A stretch of 64,000 bases of DNA, from NCBI GenBank assembly GCA_016872755.1, contig VGZE01000001.1:1-64000 (forward strand). Direction: 5' to 3'. The stretch comes from Planctomycetota bacterium. Its GTDB lineage: Bacteria > Planctomycetota > UBA1135 > GCA-002686595. The translations under genes were made by a program, and so were the position numbers. Positions 30,355 through 40,302 of the stretch are shown piece by piece. Each line of letters begins with the position of its first letter. The stretch's first letter is position 1. The notes under the pieces were generated by a model. The model worked only from the letters and a program-made list of their open reading frames with translations, was not told where the DNA came from and made no database searches.

Positions 30355-30529
30355 GGTTCCTCCTGGATGGTTCGAACGACAGGAAGGGGGTCAGGGGAAA
30401 TCGGAAGCGGACACCGTGCCCGCTGGATTGGGCGGAACAGGATAGCGGCGGCGGCCTGGAACCGCCAGCACTGGGCTCCGCCAGGTCGCTGGATTCGGGG
30501 CAGTCGCCGGAATCGAGGCGGGCTCGGTA

Positions 30530-31477
30530 CTACTCGTCGAACAGCAAGCTGATCGACTTCGACTCGTGCAGGTTCTTGATCGCCTGGGCCAGCAGGCCGG
30601 CTACCGAGACGATTTCGAGTTGCCGCGGCGCGCGTCCCTTCAGCGGGATCGTGTCCGTCACCAGGATCCGGTCGGCCGGGCACGCGTCGAGGCGGTCGAT
30701 GGCAGGCCCACAGAACACGCCGTGGCTGACGGCGATCACGATCTGCTTCGCGCCGTGCTCGCGCACGATGCGCGCGGCCTCGGTGATCGAGCCGCCGGTC
30801 GAGATCATGTCGTCCACGATGATCACGTTGCGATCGGCGACCTCGCCGATCATGTGCTCGACCGTGATCTGCGAGCCCGACAGGCGGCGCTTGTCGACGA
30901 TCGCGAGGTCGGCGTTCAGTGCGCGCGCGTACGAACGGGCCATCTTGATGCCACCGACATCGGGCGTCACGACGACGGGCGCGTCGATCGAGAGCTCGCG
31001 AATGCGCTTGAGCAGGACCGGCTTGGCGTACAGGTGGTCGACCGGGATGTCGTAGAAGCCCTGGATCTGCGCGGCGTGCATGTCGAGCGTCAGCAGCCGG
31101 TCGGCCCCGCCCTGCGCGATCGTGTTGGCGACCACCTTGGCGCTGATCGGCACGCGGCCCTCGTCCTTGCGGTCCTTGCGCGCATAGCCGTAGTACGGCA
31201 TCACCGCGGTCACGCGCCCGGCCGAAGCGCGCCGCAGGCAATCCAGCAGCAGCAGCAACTCGACCCAATTCTCGTTGACCGGCGGACAGGTCGGCTGCAG
31301 CACGAAGCAGTCGCAGCCGCGCACGTCGTCGTTGATCTTGAGGTCGATCTCGCCGTCGGGGAAGCGGCCGACGTGCGCATCGGCGAGCGGCAGGCTCATC
31401 TGACGCGAGATCGCCTGGGCCAAGTCCTTGTTCGCGTTGCCGGCGATCAGGCGAATCGTGTCGTTGTAGCGGATCAC
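30530..31477 (-). CDS. prs: Ribose-phosphate pyrophosphokinase
   Basis: Makes PRPP from ribose 5-phosphate and ATP for nucleotide, His, Trp and NAD synthesis. Motifs: FPDGEIDLKI, the flexible loop YARKDRKDEGR, VVTPDVGGIKMAR, and the PRPP loop NVIIVDDMISTGGSI. 315 residues, standard for class I. It starts 13 bases after glmU, so the two are surely co-transcribed. Confidence 0.96.
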   Translation of the reverse strand: MIRYNDTIRLIAGNANKDLAQAISRQMSLPLADAHVGRFPDGEIDLKINDDVRGCDCFVLQPTCPPVNENWVELLLLLDCLRRASAGRVTAVMPYYGYARKDRKDEGRVPISAKVVANTIAQGGADRLLTLDMHAAQIQGFYDIPVDHLYAKPVLLKRIRELSIDAPVVVTPDVGGIKMARSYARALNADLAIVDKRRLSGSQITVEHMIGEVADRNVIIVDDMISTGGSITEAARIVREHGAKQIVIAVSHGVFCGPAIDRLDACPADRILVTDTIPLKGRAPRQLEIVSVAGLLAQAIKNLHESKSISLLFDE

Positions 31478-31490
31478 GGAGGTGTGGTTC

Positions 31491-32960
31491 CTACTTCTGC
31501 TTGGAGCGAGCGCGCGGCGCTCGACTGGAACTGGTTTTGTGCTTGGACGGCGTCCCTTTCGAGGATCGGGACGCGGCCGAAGATCGAGACGCGGCCGAGG
31601 ATCGCGACGAGGCCGGGGCTGGCGCGGCCGGGGTCGGCGCGGGAGCCTTGGACTCGGCGGACCGCTTCGCCAGCTTGCGCGCCGGCACGCCGACCCAGGC
31701 CTCGCCGGGAGCGATGACCGTGTTGCGCGTGACCACCGCGCCGCCGCCCGTCAGCGCGCCCGCGCCAACCTCGACGGGCGCGATCAGTACGGTCCCGCTG
31801 CCGATGAACGCGCGCTCGCCGATGGTCGACTTGTGCTTCAGCTTCCCGTCGTAGTTCGCGACGATCGTGCCGGCGCCGATGTTGACGCGCGCGCCGATCG
31901 CCACGTCGCCGAGGTAGGCGAGGTGCTTGGCCTTGGCGTGGGCGCCGACCCGCGCCTGCTTGCACTCGGTGAAATTACCAACCTCGGCGCCATCCTCGAG
32001 CACGGTCCCGGTGCGGAGCTGGGTGAACGGCCCGACCTCGCAGTCGCGGCCGATCGCGACGCCGGCGCGGATCACCGTGCAGGGCAGGATGCGCGTGCCG
32101 GCCCCGATGGTCACGCCGTGATCGATGTAGGTCGAGTCGGGATCCTCGATGTAGACGCCGGCGGAGAGGTGCTCGTCGAGAATGCGGTCCTGCAGCTCGC
32201 GTCGCACTTGCGCGAGCTGGCGCAGCGTATTCACTCCCAGCGCCTCGCGCTCGTCGTCGAGCACGACCGCTTCGACCGTCCGCCCCGCGGCGACCGCGCT
32301 CGCGATGAGGTCGGTCAGGTAGTACTCGCGCTGCGCGTTGTCGTTCGTGAGCCGCGGCAGCGCCTCGGCCAGGAAGCGCGGATCGAACGCGTACACGCCC
32401 AGATTGACCTCGTCGATCGCGCGTTGCTCCGGACTGGCATCGCGCTGCTCGACGATCGCACGCACGCCGCCGCCCGCGGCGCGAATCACGCGTCCCAGCC
32501 CGAACGGATCGCGCGCACGCGCCGTCAGCAGCGCGATGCCCGCGCGTGAGCCGCCGGAGCAGCGCTCGTACCAGTGCGCGACCAGCCGCTGCAGGCTCTG
32601 CGCGCGCAGCAACGGCATGTCGCCGTACAGCACGACCACGGGCGCGCTGCCCTTGCCGACCTCGGGCAGGCAAGTCTGCAGCGCATGACCAGTGCCGTGG
32701 CGCGGCTCCTGCAGCACACAGCGCAGGCGCGGCGCGGATGCGCCGCGCGCCGACAACTCGCGCTCGGCGACCGCTTGAAGCTCAGCGCCTTCCTTGCCGA
32801 TCACGAGATCGAGTTGCTCGGCCTGCAGGCCGGCGCCCGTGTCGAGCACCCAACCGAGCATCGGGCGACCGCATAGCGGAGCCAGGACCTTGGGGCGCGC
32901 GCTCTTCATCCGCGTGCCCAGCCCCGCCGCCAGCACCACTACCCGACCGGCCCGTTGCAT
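31491..32960 (-). CDS. glmU: Bifunctional GlmU: GlcN-1-P acetyltransferase / GlcNAc-1-P uridylyltransferase
   Basis: Makes UDP-GlcNAc, the precursor of peptidoglycan and of lipid A. The N-terminal pyrophosphorylase has VVLAAGLGTRMKSARPKVLA, then YGDMPLL. The C-terminal left-handed beta helix includes IGRDCEVGPFTQLRTGT, NFTECKQARVG and the acetyl-site KHLAYLGDVAIG. After the enzyme comes a low-complexity tail of about 55 residues with SRSSAASRSSAASRSS repeats and a basic end, absent from most GlmU proteins. The start at 32960 is directly before the nucleotide-binding loop. Heads glmU-prs-rplY. Confidence 0.94.
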   Translation of the reverse strand: MQRAGRVVVLAAGLGTRMKSARPKVLAPLCGRPMLGWVLDTGAGLQAEQLDLVIGKEGAELQAVAERELSARGASAPRLRCVLQEPRHGTGHALQTCLPEVGKGSAPVVVLYGDMPLLRAQSLQRLVAHWYERCSGGSRAGIALLTARARDPFGLGRVIRAAGGGVRAIVEQRDASPEQRAIDEVNLGVYAFDPRFLAEALPRLTNDNAQREYYLTDLIASAVAAGRTVEAVVLDDEREALGVNTLRQLAQVRRELQDRILDEHLSAGVYIEDPDSTYIDHGVTIGAGTRILPCTVIRAGVAIGRDCEVGPFTQLRTGTVLEDGAEVGNFTECKQARVGAHAKAKHLAYLGDVAIGARVNIGAGTIVANYDGKLKHKSTIGERAFIGSGTVLIAPVEVGAGALTGGGAVVTRNTVIAPGEAWVGVPARKLAKRSAESKAPAPTPAAPAPASSRSSAASRSSAASRSSKGTPSKHKTSSSRAPRARSKQK

Positions 32961-33216
32961 GTCGTTCGAAATCTTTTATCCTCAGGCACTTAGGAAAGCG
33001 CCCCCGAACTCCATGGCGACTCCGCGCGCCCCCAAGCGAGCGGACGCCGGCGCTTGCGCACCACCGCGGGGACCGCCGCGAGTTGTACGGGCGCGCCGCA
33101 GCGGTGTCAACGAAGGTGCGCGAACCCCGATTGGTGTTTTGTTTTCCCGGGCATTAGCCGACGAATCTGCCAGAATTCAGGCTGATCCCCCACTGCGCCG
33201 GCTTCGCCCCCACGAC

Positions 33217-34809
33217 GTGATCCACTCGCTGCACACCTCCGTCCGACCGCTTGCAGCCCAGCTCGCCCTCGCGGCGACGCTCGCCGCCCAAGGCCAACCG
33301 CTGGACTACAGCCACAATTGGGCGCCCATGCACCAATTGCCGAACGTAGCGTTTTCCGGCCCGGCGCTGTTCGGGCTGTTCACGCAGGGCGTTCACTATC
33401 CGGCCAGCGGGGATTCGATCCGGCTGTGCTACGGCACCGATACGATCCAGGGAGGTCGCAACCAGTCGGCCGGCGTGTTCGAAACGCCCTGGCTCAAGCT
33501 CGTGCAGGGCTACGACGCGGCCAACGCAATCGCGGGCGTCGACATCGGAACGGTCACGCTGATCGCGGCCACTGACTCGGATCCCGAATGGGACCCGCTG
33601 GTCGCCCCGCTGCTCGCCAGCCCCGGCAACACCGGTGCGTCGCAGACCGTCGGTACGCTGAGCCCGGGCCTCGTTCCCGCGACGGCGGGCTTCCCCTTCC
33701 CGAGCGTTTGGGAGGTCGTCTACCAGTGGACCGGCCCCGGCGTCGGCACCCACGGTCTGGCCGGGCCGGTCACACTCGGCACCGACCTCGGTGGCGGCGG
33801 GATCGGCAATCCGCTGCTCGCGAACTTGATCGTGCAGGTCGAGGGCCCGGCGACCGGCGGTCCGGCCAACAACCAGTTCTACCTCGCCTCGACGACCGAG
33901 GCGGCCGGCACCAATCCGCTCGGCAGCGGTGGCGTGACGAACGGGAACAGCAACTGGGCCAAGGACCTCCTCGGCCAGCCGGCGCACACGACCGGGGCGG
34001 TCGGTTTCACGCGCTTCACCGTCAATCATCCGTTCTTCGGGCTCGTCGCGGCCTCTCCGCTGTACATGACCAAGCCCGGTGATACGGAATTCGCCGGCAT
34101 GCTGGCGTTCCAGTCCCCGGTGCTGTGGGCGACGAACAACGGCAAGGATGGAGCGGGTGGCACGGACTGGAAAGTCTCCGCGGCTCCGATTTCCGTGGTC
34201 GACCTGCGTCTGCTCGACCAGCTCTCCGGCGCGCAGACCAACGGCAATGTCGAGTGGAAGTTCGCCGGAAGCGGGCCGCCCGCCGCGGCCTTCGACGCGA
34301 GCCTCGTGTTCAACCAATCCGTCTTCATCTGGAGCGCGAGCGCGGCGACGACGATGCCGCAACGACCGACTTCGTGGGACGATCAGGGCGCGACGACCTT
34401 TCCCGCGCAGCCCGGCAGTATCGCGCTGGGGAACATCGCCACTTCGCGCGAGGGCAATCAGCGCGTTCCGATCGTGTTCGATGCGCTCAGCTCCGCGCTG
34501 CTCGGATTTCCCGGCCTGACCCTGGGCAAGCCCTTCACCGGCTCGGACGATCCGCTGCTCGACGGCCTGATCCCGGACCCGCAAGGCAATTCGCACAGCG
34601 CGCTGTTCGAAGGGGTCTTCGATCCGCTGATCTCGGGCCTGTCCACACTCAGCAGCGGGCCGATTCCGGTCTTCAGCAGCCCGCAACCGCAGTTGGCCGG
34701 CACCAAGTTCGGCGTGGCCGCACTGGGCCTGCAGGTCCACGCGGTGGGCGCCGGCTTCGCAACCTCGATCTCCGAGGTGGCCAGCAGCCTCGAAGTGAAC
34801 CTGCAGTAG
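33217..34809 (+). CDS. Exported hypothetical protein
   Basis: 530 residues, no family recognised. The start is placed at the GTG at 33217, which gives a signal peptide (VRPLAAQLALAATLAAQGQP); the frame is open much further upstream, but that part is the antisense of glmU. The mature part is rich in Gly, Pro, Asn and Thr with few charged residues (DIGTVTLIAATDSDPEWDPL, GNPLLANLIVQVEGPA), resembling large surface or extracellular planctomycete proteins. It ends in VNLQ without a visible anchor. Transcribed divergently from glmU; the gene at 34938 follows 128 bases later. Confidence 0.75.
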   Translation: MIHSLHTSVRPLAAQLALAATLAAQGQPLDYSHNWAPMHQLPNVAFSGPALFGLFTQGVHYPASGDSIRLCYGTDTIQGGRNQSAGVFETPWLKLVQGYDAANAIAGVDIGTVTLIAATDSDPEWDPLVAPLLASPGNTGASQTVGTLSPGLVPATAGFPFPSVWEVVYQWTGPGVGTHGLAGPVTLGTDLGGGGIGNPLLANLIVQVEGPATGGPANNQFYLASTTEAAGTNPLGSGGVTNGNSNWAKDLLGQPAHTTGAVGFTRFTVNHPFFGLVAASPLYMTKPGDTEFAGMLAFQSPVLWATNNGKDGAGGTDWKVSAAPISVVDLRLLDQLSGAQTNGNVEWKFAGSGPPAAAFDASLVFNQSVFIWSASAATTMPQRPTSWDDQGATTFPAQPGSIALGNIATSREGNQRVPIVFDALSSALLGFPGLTLGKPFTGSDDPLLDGLIPDPQGNSHSALFEGVFDPLISGLSTLSSGPIPVFSSPQPQLAGTKFGVAALGLQVHAVGAGFATSISEVASSLEVNLQ

Positions 34810-34937
34810 GGATCTCGCTCAGCGAGCGGGACCTGGACGGCCCTGGGCTGTTCCACGGCTGCCGGCGGACCCCGCGAGTCGCTTTCGGGTAGGCTCAACG
34901 CGTTCCAGAGCGCCCCACGACGCACGATTTCCTGCCC

Positions 34938-35738
34938 ATGAAGCCGATCACCCTCGCCCTTGGTTCCGCCCTGCTTGCCAGTGCCGTCACGACGGGCATT
35001 CATGCCCTGTGGCTCGGCCGCACGAGCGACGTGCCGGTAGCCGAAGTCACCCCGAGCAAGGGTCTGGCCCCGGTCTCGAAGGCCGCGCCCGAGGCGGTCC
35101 AACCCGCCGCGATGACCAGTCGCGAGCAGGAGCTGCTCGCGCGGCTGGACGATCTGGAGCGCTCGATGGCGCGCCTCGACGAGGATCTGCTGTCGCTGAG
35201 CACGTCACGCGCTCCGGCAGGCGCCGCGACCGCGCCGCTCGCCGCCGGCCCGGCGCCCGAACTGATGCGCGAGGTCGCCCACCAGGTGCTGGCGGAGAAG
35301 GAGGCCTCCGACAAGGCGACCCAGCTGAAGGAGCAGATCGATTTCGACCGCGAGCGCGCACTTCGCCGCGCCGAGCAGATCGCGGAGGAACTGGGGCTCT
35401 CGAGCGGTGACCAGGAACAGCTCGCGCTCGTGTACGAAGGCGAAGCGGCCAAGCGTCGCGAGCTGATGGCGCAACTTGGCATCGACGACGCGCGCGCCGG
35501 CCGCGACTTCATGCGGATGAACTCCGAGACGCGCGACCTGGCGCGGGCGGGTTTCAGCTCGATCCGCGAGTGGCGCAATGGCGAGTTGGTAGCGCGGCTG
35601 GGCTCCTCGGTCGCCGATCAGATCCGCAAGCTCGGCTCCGACCGGCGTGGCGGCGGCGGCTTCGGCGGCTTCGGCGGCGGCGGAGGCAACGGGCCGGGCG
35701 GCAACGGTCCGGGCGGCCCCGGCGGCGGCGGCAACTAG
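34938..35738 (+). CDS. Membrane-anchored coiled-coil protein with Gly-rich tail
   Basis: 266 residues. An N-terminal signal anchor (MKPITLALGSALLASAVTTG) is followed by a helix that looks like coiled coil (REQELLARLDDLERSMARLD). A second helical region (RALRRAEQIAEELGLSSGDQ) superficially resembles Spy/LTxxQ periplasmic chaperone folds. The tail is almost pure Gly/Asn/Pro (GGGGFGGFGGGGGNGPGG). No function can be assigned. It precedes psd by 39 bases and may be cotranscribed with it. Confidence 0.75.
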   Translation: MKPITLALGSALLASAVTTGIHALWLGRTSDVPVAEVTPSKGLAPVSKAAPEAVQPAAMTSREQELLARLDDLERSMARLDEDLLSLSTSRAPAGAATAPLAAGPAPELMREVAHQVLAEKEASDKATQLKEQIDFDRERALRRAEQIAEELGLSSGDQEQLALVYEGEAAKRRELMAQLGIDDARAGRDFMRMNSETRDLARAGFSSIREWRNGELVARLGSSVADQIRKLGSDRRGGGGFGGFGGGGGNGPGGNGPGGPGGGGN

Positions 35739-35777
35739 GCTTGTGACCGTGTGAGGCCGCGCCTAGGCTGCGGCCCG

Positions 35778-36569
35778 ATGGCGACCCCGCTGCGACGCGC
35801 GCTCTCGCTGGCCGTGGGCTGGGCGATGGATCGGCGCATTCCGACCGGACTGCGCGCGCGCGCCTACCGCGGCTACGCCCGGGCCTTCGGCGCGAATCTC
35901 GCGGAGGCGCGCGGGCCGCTGGAAATCTACCCGACTCTCGGAGCGTTCTTCGTGCGCCGGCTCGTCGACGGGGCGCGCTCGTTCCCCTCCGATCCGAACG
36001 TGCTGCCCGCGCCCTGCGACGGCGCGGTGCAGTCGGTCTCGCGCATCGAAGGCGGCTCCCTGCTGCACGCGAAGGGGCGCGCCTACTCGGTCGAGCAGAT
36101 GCTGGCCGGTTGCGCGAGCGCCGGCGAGCTCGAAGGCGGCCAGGCCTGGATCGTGTACCTGTCGCCGCGCGACTACCACCGCGTGCACTGTCCGCTCGAC
36201 GCGCGGCTGGTGGAGCTGGCCTGGGCCGCCGGCGCGCGCTACTCGGTCGCGCCGAAGGTGCTCGAGCGACGGCGCGTGCTGGACGTCAACGAACGCGTGG
36301 TGCTGTGCATGGAAACCTGCGGGATGCGTTGGTACCTGGTGATGGTCGGCGCGCTGAACGTGGGCCGCATACGCGTGGTCGGAGCGCACAGCGGACGCTC
36401 GGGCAGGCTGCAACGCCCGCTCGAGTACGCACGCGGCGACGAGCTCGCGCGCTTCGAGATGGGATCGACGGTCGTGCTGGTCTTCCCGCCGCGCAGCTTC
36501 GTCGCGAACAGCGGCCTCGAGCAGCACAGGCCGCTGCGCATGGGCGAGCCGATCGGCACGCGCGCCTGA
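35778..36569 (+). CDS. psd: Phosphatidylserine decarboxylase
   Basis: Converts phosphatidylserine to phosphatidylethanolamine at the inner membrane. The self-cleavage site that makes the pyruvoyl cofactor is Met-Gly-Ser-Thr at residues 228-231 (usual form LGST). The triad partners are seen as Asp81 (PCDG) and His134 (RDYHRVHCP). The early FFVRRL motif is present. 263 residues from the ATG at 35778; an upstream GTG at 35751 is less likely. Convergent with the gene at 36578, 8 bases away. Confidence 0.93.
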   Translation: MATPLRRALSLAVGWAMDRRIPTGLRARAYRGYARAFGANLAEARGPLEIYPTLGAFFVRRLVDGARSFPSDPNVLPAPCDGAVQSVSRIEGGSLLHAKGRAYSVEQMLAGCASAGELEGGQAWIVYLSPRDYHRVHCPLDARLVELAWAAGARYSVAPKVLERRRVLDVNERVVLCMETCGMRWYLVMVGALNVGRIRVVGAHSGRSGRLQRPLEYARGDELARFEMGSTVVLVFPPRSFVANSGLEQHRPLRMGEPIGTRA

Positions 36570-36577
36570 GGCCGGAC

Positions 36578-38089
36578 TCAGCGCAGCCGCGCGATCGCCG
36601 CCAGATCCTGCAGCACGCGCAGCGTCTCCAACTCGGAAGCCCAGGCGATCGGTGCGGCCGGATCGCGGCGCGCGAGCAGCCACTCCGAACCGCAGCGCAC
36701 GATGACCGCCGCGCCACTGCCGGCGAGTTCCGCCTGCGCGCGCCAGGCCGCCGAGGAACCGTTGACCAGGCGGTCGTAGCGCGTCTCGTGGAAGGCGCGC
36801 GTGCCGGTCGCCGCCTGCCGGCCGCGTTCCCACTCCGCGCGAGCCTGCTCGGCCGGCTCCGGCGCATCGAACACGCAGGCCTTCAGCGCGCGCCCGGCGC
36901 TCGCACTGGCCCAGGGCGCGCGCGCCGCGAATTCGCGCACGAGGTCGGTCGGCTCGCCCGTCGGAAAGCGCGCCTGCCAGGTGCCGTCGATGGCCTGTCG
37001 CCAGGCGCGCCAGATCGCCGGAGTCGGGAAACCGTCGTAGCGCAGCGCGACGGCTTCGTCGGACAGCAGCGCGCGCTGGCCGCGCAGTTCCGCCTCGACA
37101 GCGGCGCGCCAACGCGTCGCGTCCTCCGGCGCGGATGCGGCGGCGCGCACGCGACGCAACGCGAGGTACGCGCGCAGCTCGGCGAGCAGTTCCGCCGGCG
37201 AGAGCGCGGGCCGTACTGCCGCCGCGATCGGACCGGCGTCGATGTGCAGCACTCCAACGCGCGACCAAGGCGGGTCCACCGGCGCCTGCGGCGACGGCCA
37301 CGCCGGCGCGATCACGGCCACGCTCGTGTCCCCCAGGTCGTGATCGAGGAAGGTCGCCGTCGTGCGCAGCTTCTCCTCGCTGCGCAGCGTGGCGAGATAC
37401 AGCACGAGCGGCTCCGAGGCGGCGAGCAGCGCCTCGATCCCCGCGGGCGTGCCGGGCGCCGAGCGCCATTGCTCGAGCAGCGCGAGCAGCGGCCGCGCCT
37501 CCTGCCAGCGCCCGGCGCGCGTCAGCAGCGCGCGCGTCGACGGCGGAGGCTCCGCCGAATCTCCACGACCGGCGAAGAAGCCGATGACGGCATCGAGGCT
37601 CGCGCGCCGCGCGGCCAGGGCCGCCGAGCGCGGCAAGCGCAGCGTCTGCGCGACCATTTCCGCGCCGACCTCGGGTTCGAGCCCCTTCGAACGACACCAG
37701 GCCTCGAAGACGGCCGCGTGCCCGGACTCGTCGAGCGCGGCGGCCGGGGCGACCGGCGTCCCCGGCGTCGCCAGCCAGTCGCGCGGTTCGTCGGCGGCCT
37801 GAGCGCCGGCCAGCCGGAGCCACTGCGCTTCCAGCAGCGGCGCGCCGCGCGAGAGCGCGATCCAGCGCGTGAAGTCGCGCTGGGTGACGGCGCTCCCGTC
37901 GACCGTGCAGATCGGATCGGCGGAGAAATCGAACTCGGCCGGCAGCTCCCAGGCCGGAGCGCGCGCCAGTTCGACCCACGGCGCGACCGCGTCCGCGGAG
38001 GGTTCCTGTGCCGGCGCGGGCGCGAGCAGGGCGCAGGCGAGCAGGATGAGCGCGGCGAACGGCGGCATGCAGGGTCGGCCCCGCCTCAT
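36578..38089 (-). CDS. Exported hypothetical protein, possibly SurA-like
   Basis: 503 residues with a signal peptide (MPPFAALILLACALLAPAPA, then QE). Shortly after comes ICTVDGSAVTQRDFTRWIAL, a pattern like the start of SurA/PrsA-type periplasmic foldases (VDGxxVTxxDF). No clear parvulin catalytic domain is visible, so this is tentative. It begins 4 bases after the TonB receptor stop and is surely translated from the same message, suggesting a periplasmic partner or folding helper of that receptor. Confidence 0.65.
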   Translation of the reverse strand: MRRGRPCMPPFAALILLACALLAPAPAQEPSADAVAPWVELARAPAWELPAEFDFSADPICTVDGSAVTQRDFTRWIALSRGAPLLEAQWLRLAGAQAADEPRDWLATPGTPVAPAAALDESGHAAVFEAWCRSKGLEPEVGAEMVAQTLRLPRSAALAARRASLDAVIGFFAGRGDSAEPPPSTRALLTRAGRWQEARPLLALLEQWRSAPGTPAGIEALLAASEPLVLYLATLRSEEKLRTTATFLDHDLGDTSVAVIAPAWPSPQAPVDPPWSRVGVLHIDAGPIAAAVRPALSPAELLAELRAYLALRRVRAAASAPEDATRWRAAVEAELRGQRALLSDEAVALRYDGFPTPAIWRAWRQAIDGTWQARFPTGEPTDLVREFAARAPWASASAGRALKACVFDAPEPAEQARAEWERGRQAATGTRAFHETRYDRLVNGSSAAWRAQAELAGSGAAVIVRCGSEWLLARRDPAAPIAWASELETLRVLQDLAAIARLR

Positions 38090-38093
38090 GCTG

Positions 38094-40124
38094 TCACGAG
38101 CGAGCGCGGACCGAAAGATAGACGTTGGGCTCGATCTCCGAGCCGTAGCTCAGGATCCCACCGCCCGACTCGGTGTGATTGCCCTCGGTCGCGTTCTGCA
38201 CGCCGAAGGACACCTCGACGTTCTCGCTGGCGCGCCAGCCCAGGCGCACGTCGACGCGCAGGTGTTCCGGTTGCCCGAAGTAGTCGAGCGGACTGACCCA
38301 GTAGAGGCCGGCATCGAGGTCCCAATCCTCCGACAGGTCGTAATACGAGCGCAGCGCGACGTGCTGGGTCGGCACGAGCCCGTCCTTGTCGTCCGCGAAC
38401 GGGCCTTCGAAGCTGTTCGCGTCGCCTTCGAAGTTCATCTCGAAGTACGTGTACGAGCCGCGCAGCCGCCAGTCCGCGGCGAGTTGCCAATCCAACGCGA
38501 GCTCCGCGCCGGCGGCGGTCGCGCTCAGGCGATTCCCGTAGGTGAGCGCGCCGGAGACCTGGTCCAGCTCCAGCGACTGCAGCTTCTCGAAATCGTTGTA
38601 GAACAGCGCCAGGTCGGCGAAGACGCTCGGGCTGAGCTCGCTACGGACGCCGAACTCGTGGGCCAGCAACTCCTCGCTCTCGAAGTCCTCGTTGCCGTGG
38701 AAGAACGGCGGATCCGTCGGCGGATCGTACTGCTGGATGTCGACTTCCTCGAAGGAAGGGGTGCGCACCGCGCGCGAGATCGCGGCCCACACCATCGTCG
38801 AATCCGAAAGGCGCGTGCGCCAGCGCACGTTCGGCTGCACCTGGAAACCGCCCAGCGTCGAGTGCTCGACTTGCAGCCCGCCCGTGAGCGCTGAACGAAT
38901 CGACTCGAGACGGTACTCGTCCTGCGCGAACGCCCGCAGCGAGTTCGTGCGCCGGAATTCCGGGCTGAAGTCCACGTAGCCGTTGGGACTGCCCATGTTC
39001 GTCTGCACGAGGCGAGCGCCGGCGCCCAGCGTGAGCGTGTGGTTCGCGGCGAGTTCCCGCACCTGCGACCACTCGAGGTCGAGCACCTGCAGGTCCGACT
39101 CGTAATTGAGCTGCTTCTGGTGGTCGAGCAAGTACCACGCCTGCAAGCGCTGCACGTACGTGGCCTCGTCCTTCTCCCATGCGCAGAACACGCGGCCGCC
39201 GTTCTTGGGAGTATCGTCGAACGGCGGCAGACCGAGAATGGCCGTGTCGACCGGGTCCTCGCCGAACTCGGACGTGTAGAGCGTCAGGTAAGCCCGCAAG
39301 CGCCCGTCCGAACCGAAATCCCAGTCGGCGCGCGCGCCGGCGCTGGCGATCCACCAATCCTCGGGCAACTGGACGTCAGCGGCATTGGGCAGGGCGTCGA
39401 AGCGTGTCCACGACGCCCACGCGCGTATCCAACCGTCGTCACCCAACGGCCGCCCGACCGAGTGGTCGGCGCTCTGGATCTTCGTGCCGACGTCGGCGTG
39501 CAGGTTGACTCCCTGCGTGTCGCGCGCGTGCTTGGTGATCACGTGCACGACACCGTTCATCGCATTCGCCCCCCACAGCGTGCCGGCGGGACCGCGCAAC
39601 ACCTCGATGCGATCGATGTCCTGGAGCGGCACGTCGACCAGCGGCCACCAGATGCCCGACATGATCGGGTTGTAGAGGTCGACGCCGTCGACGATCAGCA
39701 GCAGCTGATTCGCGAACGACTCGTTGATCGCCGACAGCGATCCGGTGAAGCCGCGCGCCGTCACGTCCCAACCGGAGGTCTTCCAATTGTTGACGTGGAA
39801 GCCCGGCACCATCCGCAACGCGTCCTGCAGGCTCTTGTGTCCCGAGCGACGCAGTTCGTCGCCGGTGATCACGTAGACGGCCGCGGCGGTATCGCTGAGC
39901 CGCTCTTCGTGTCGGCCGGCCACGGACACCTCGAGCTCCAGCAAGTCCTCGAGCGAAAGCTCGTCGAGATCCAACGCCATCGACGGCTCCTGGGCCCCCG
40001 CTTCGACGACCGGCTCCTGCGCCTGCAGGCGCAAGGGGCAGACGAACAGCAGCCCGAGCAGGAACGCGCGCCAGCGGCACGTCGCGGTGCAAGAAGGTCG
40101 AGACGAGAGGAGGGCGCTCTCCAT
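38094..40124 (-). CDS. TonB-dependent outer-membrane receptor
   Basis: Outer-membrane importer driven by TonB. Signal peptide up to RLQAQE; the plug domain (about residues 60-190) has the usual sequence SDTAAAVYVITGDELRRSG, LQDALRMVPGFHV, NQLLLIVDGVDLYNP, IDRIEVLRGPAGTLWGANAM. A barrel of about 480 residues follows. The start is at 40124 (MESALL), the signal peptide start; the frame is open to 40454. 676 residues. The plug is of the CirA/BtuB-like type; the substrate cannot be told. It shares a divergent promoter region with the YfiR-like protein and hybrid kinase. Confidence 0.92.
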   Translation of the reverse strand: MESALLSSRPSCTATCRWRAFLLGLLFVCPLRLQAQEPVVEAGAQEPSMALDLDELSLEDLLELEVSVAGRHEERLSDTAAAVYVITGDELRRSGHKSLQDALRMVPGFHVNNWKTSGWDVTARGFTGSLSAINESFANQLLLIVDGVDLYNPIMSGIWWPLVDVPLQDIDRIEVLRGPAGTLWGANAMNGVVHVITKHARDTQGVNLHADVGTKIQSADHSVGRPLGDDGWIRAWASWTRFDALPNAADVQLPEDWWIASAGARADWDFGSDGRLRAYLTLYTSEFGEDPVDTAILGLPPFDDTPKNGGRVFCAWEKDEATYVQRLQAWYLLDHQKQLNYESDLQVLDLEWSQVRELAANHTLTLGAGARLVQTNMGSPNGYVDFSPEFRRTNSLRAFAQDEYRLESIRSALTGGLQVEHSTLGGFQVQPNVRWRTRLSDSTMVWAAISRAVRTPSFEEVDIQQYDPPTDPPFFHGNEDFESEELLAHEFGVRSELSPSVFADLALFYNDFEKLQSLELDQVSGALTYGNRLSATAAGAELALDWQLAADWRLRGSYTYFEMNFEGDANSFEGPFADDKDGLVPTQHVALRSYYDLSEDWDLDAGLYWVSPLDYFGQPEHLRVDVRLGWRASENVEVSFGVQNATEGNHTESGGGILSYGSEIEPNVYLSVRARS

Positions 40125-40302
40125 CGGGGGCTCCGGGACGTGAGTCGGACGAACCCCTATCGACGGGCACCGCCATTGAGTTGAACTGCAGAGGCATCGA
40201 AAGTCGTCCCGATTCTGGCACTCATGGCAGGCGCGAGAATCCCGCTTCGTTTCGGCCCAAGCCGCGCGGCGGACCTGCCGATACTCAGTGGCGCAGTCCC
40301 CG

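Noticed and set aside
27790-30552. 920-codon plus-strand open frame
   Set aside because: Antisense to the Cys-rich protein and rplY, low-complexity His/Arg/Asp composition, no domain; a GC-rich shadow.
40225-40245. TGGCAC followed by GGCA near the YfiR/kinase start as a possible sigma54 promoter
   Set aside because: The GG to GC spacing is two bases shorter than the strict -24/-12 spacing, so it does not fit.
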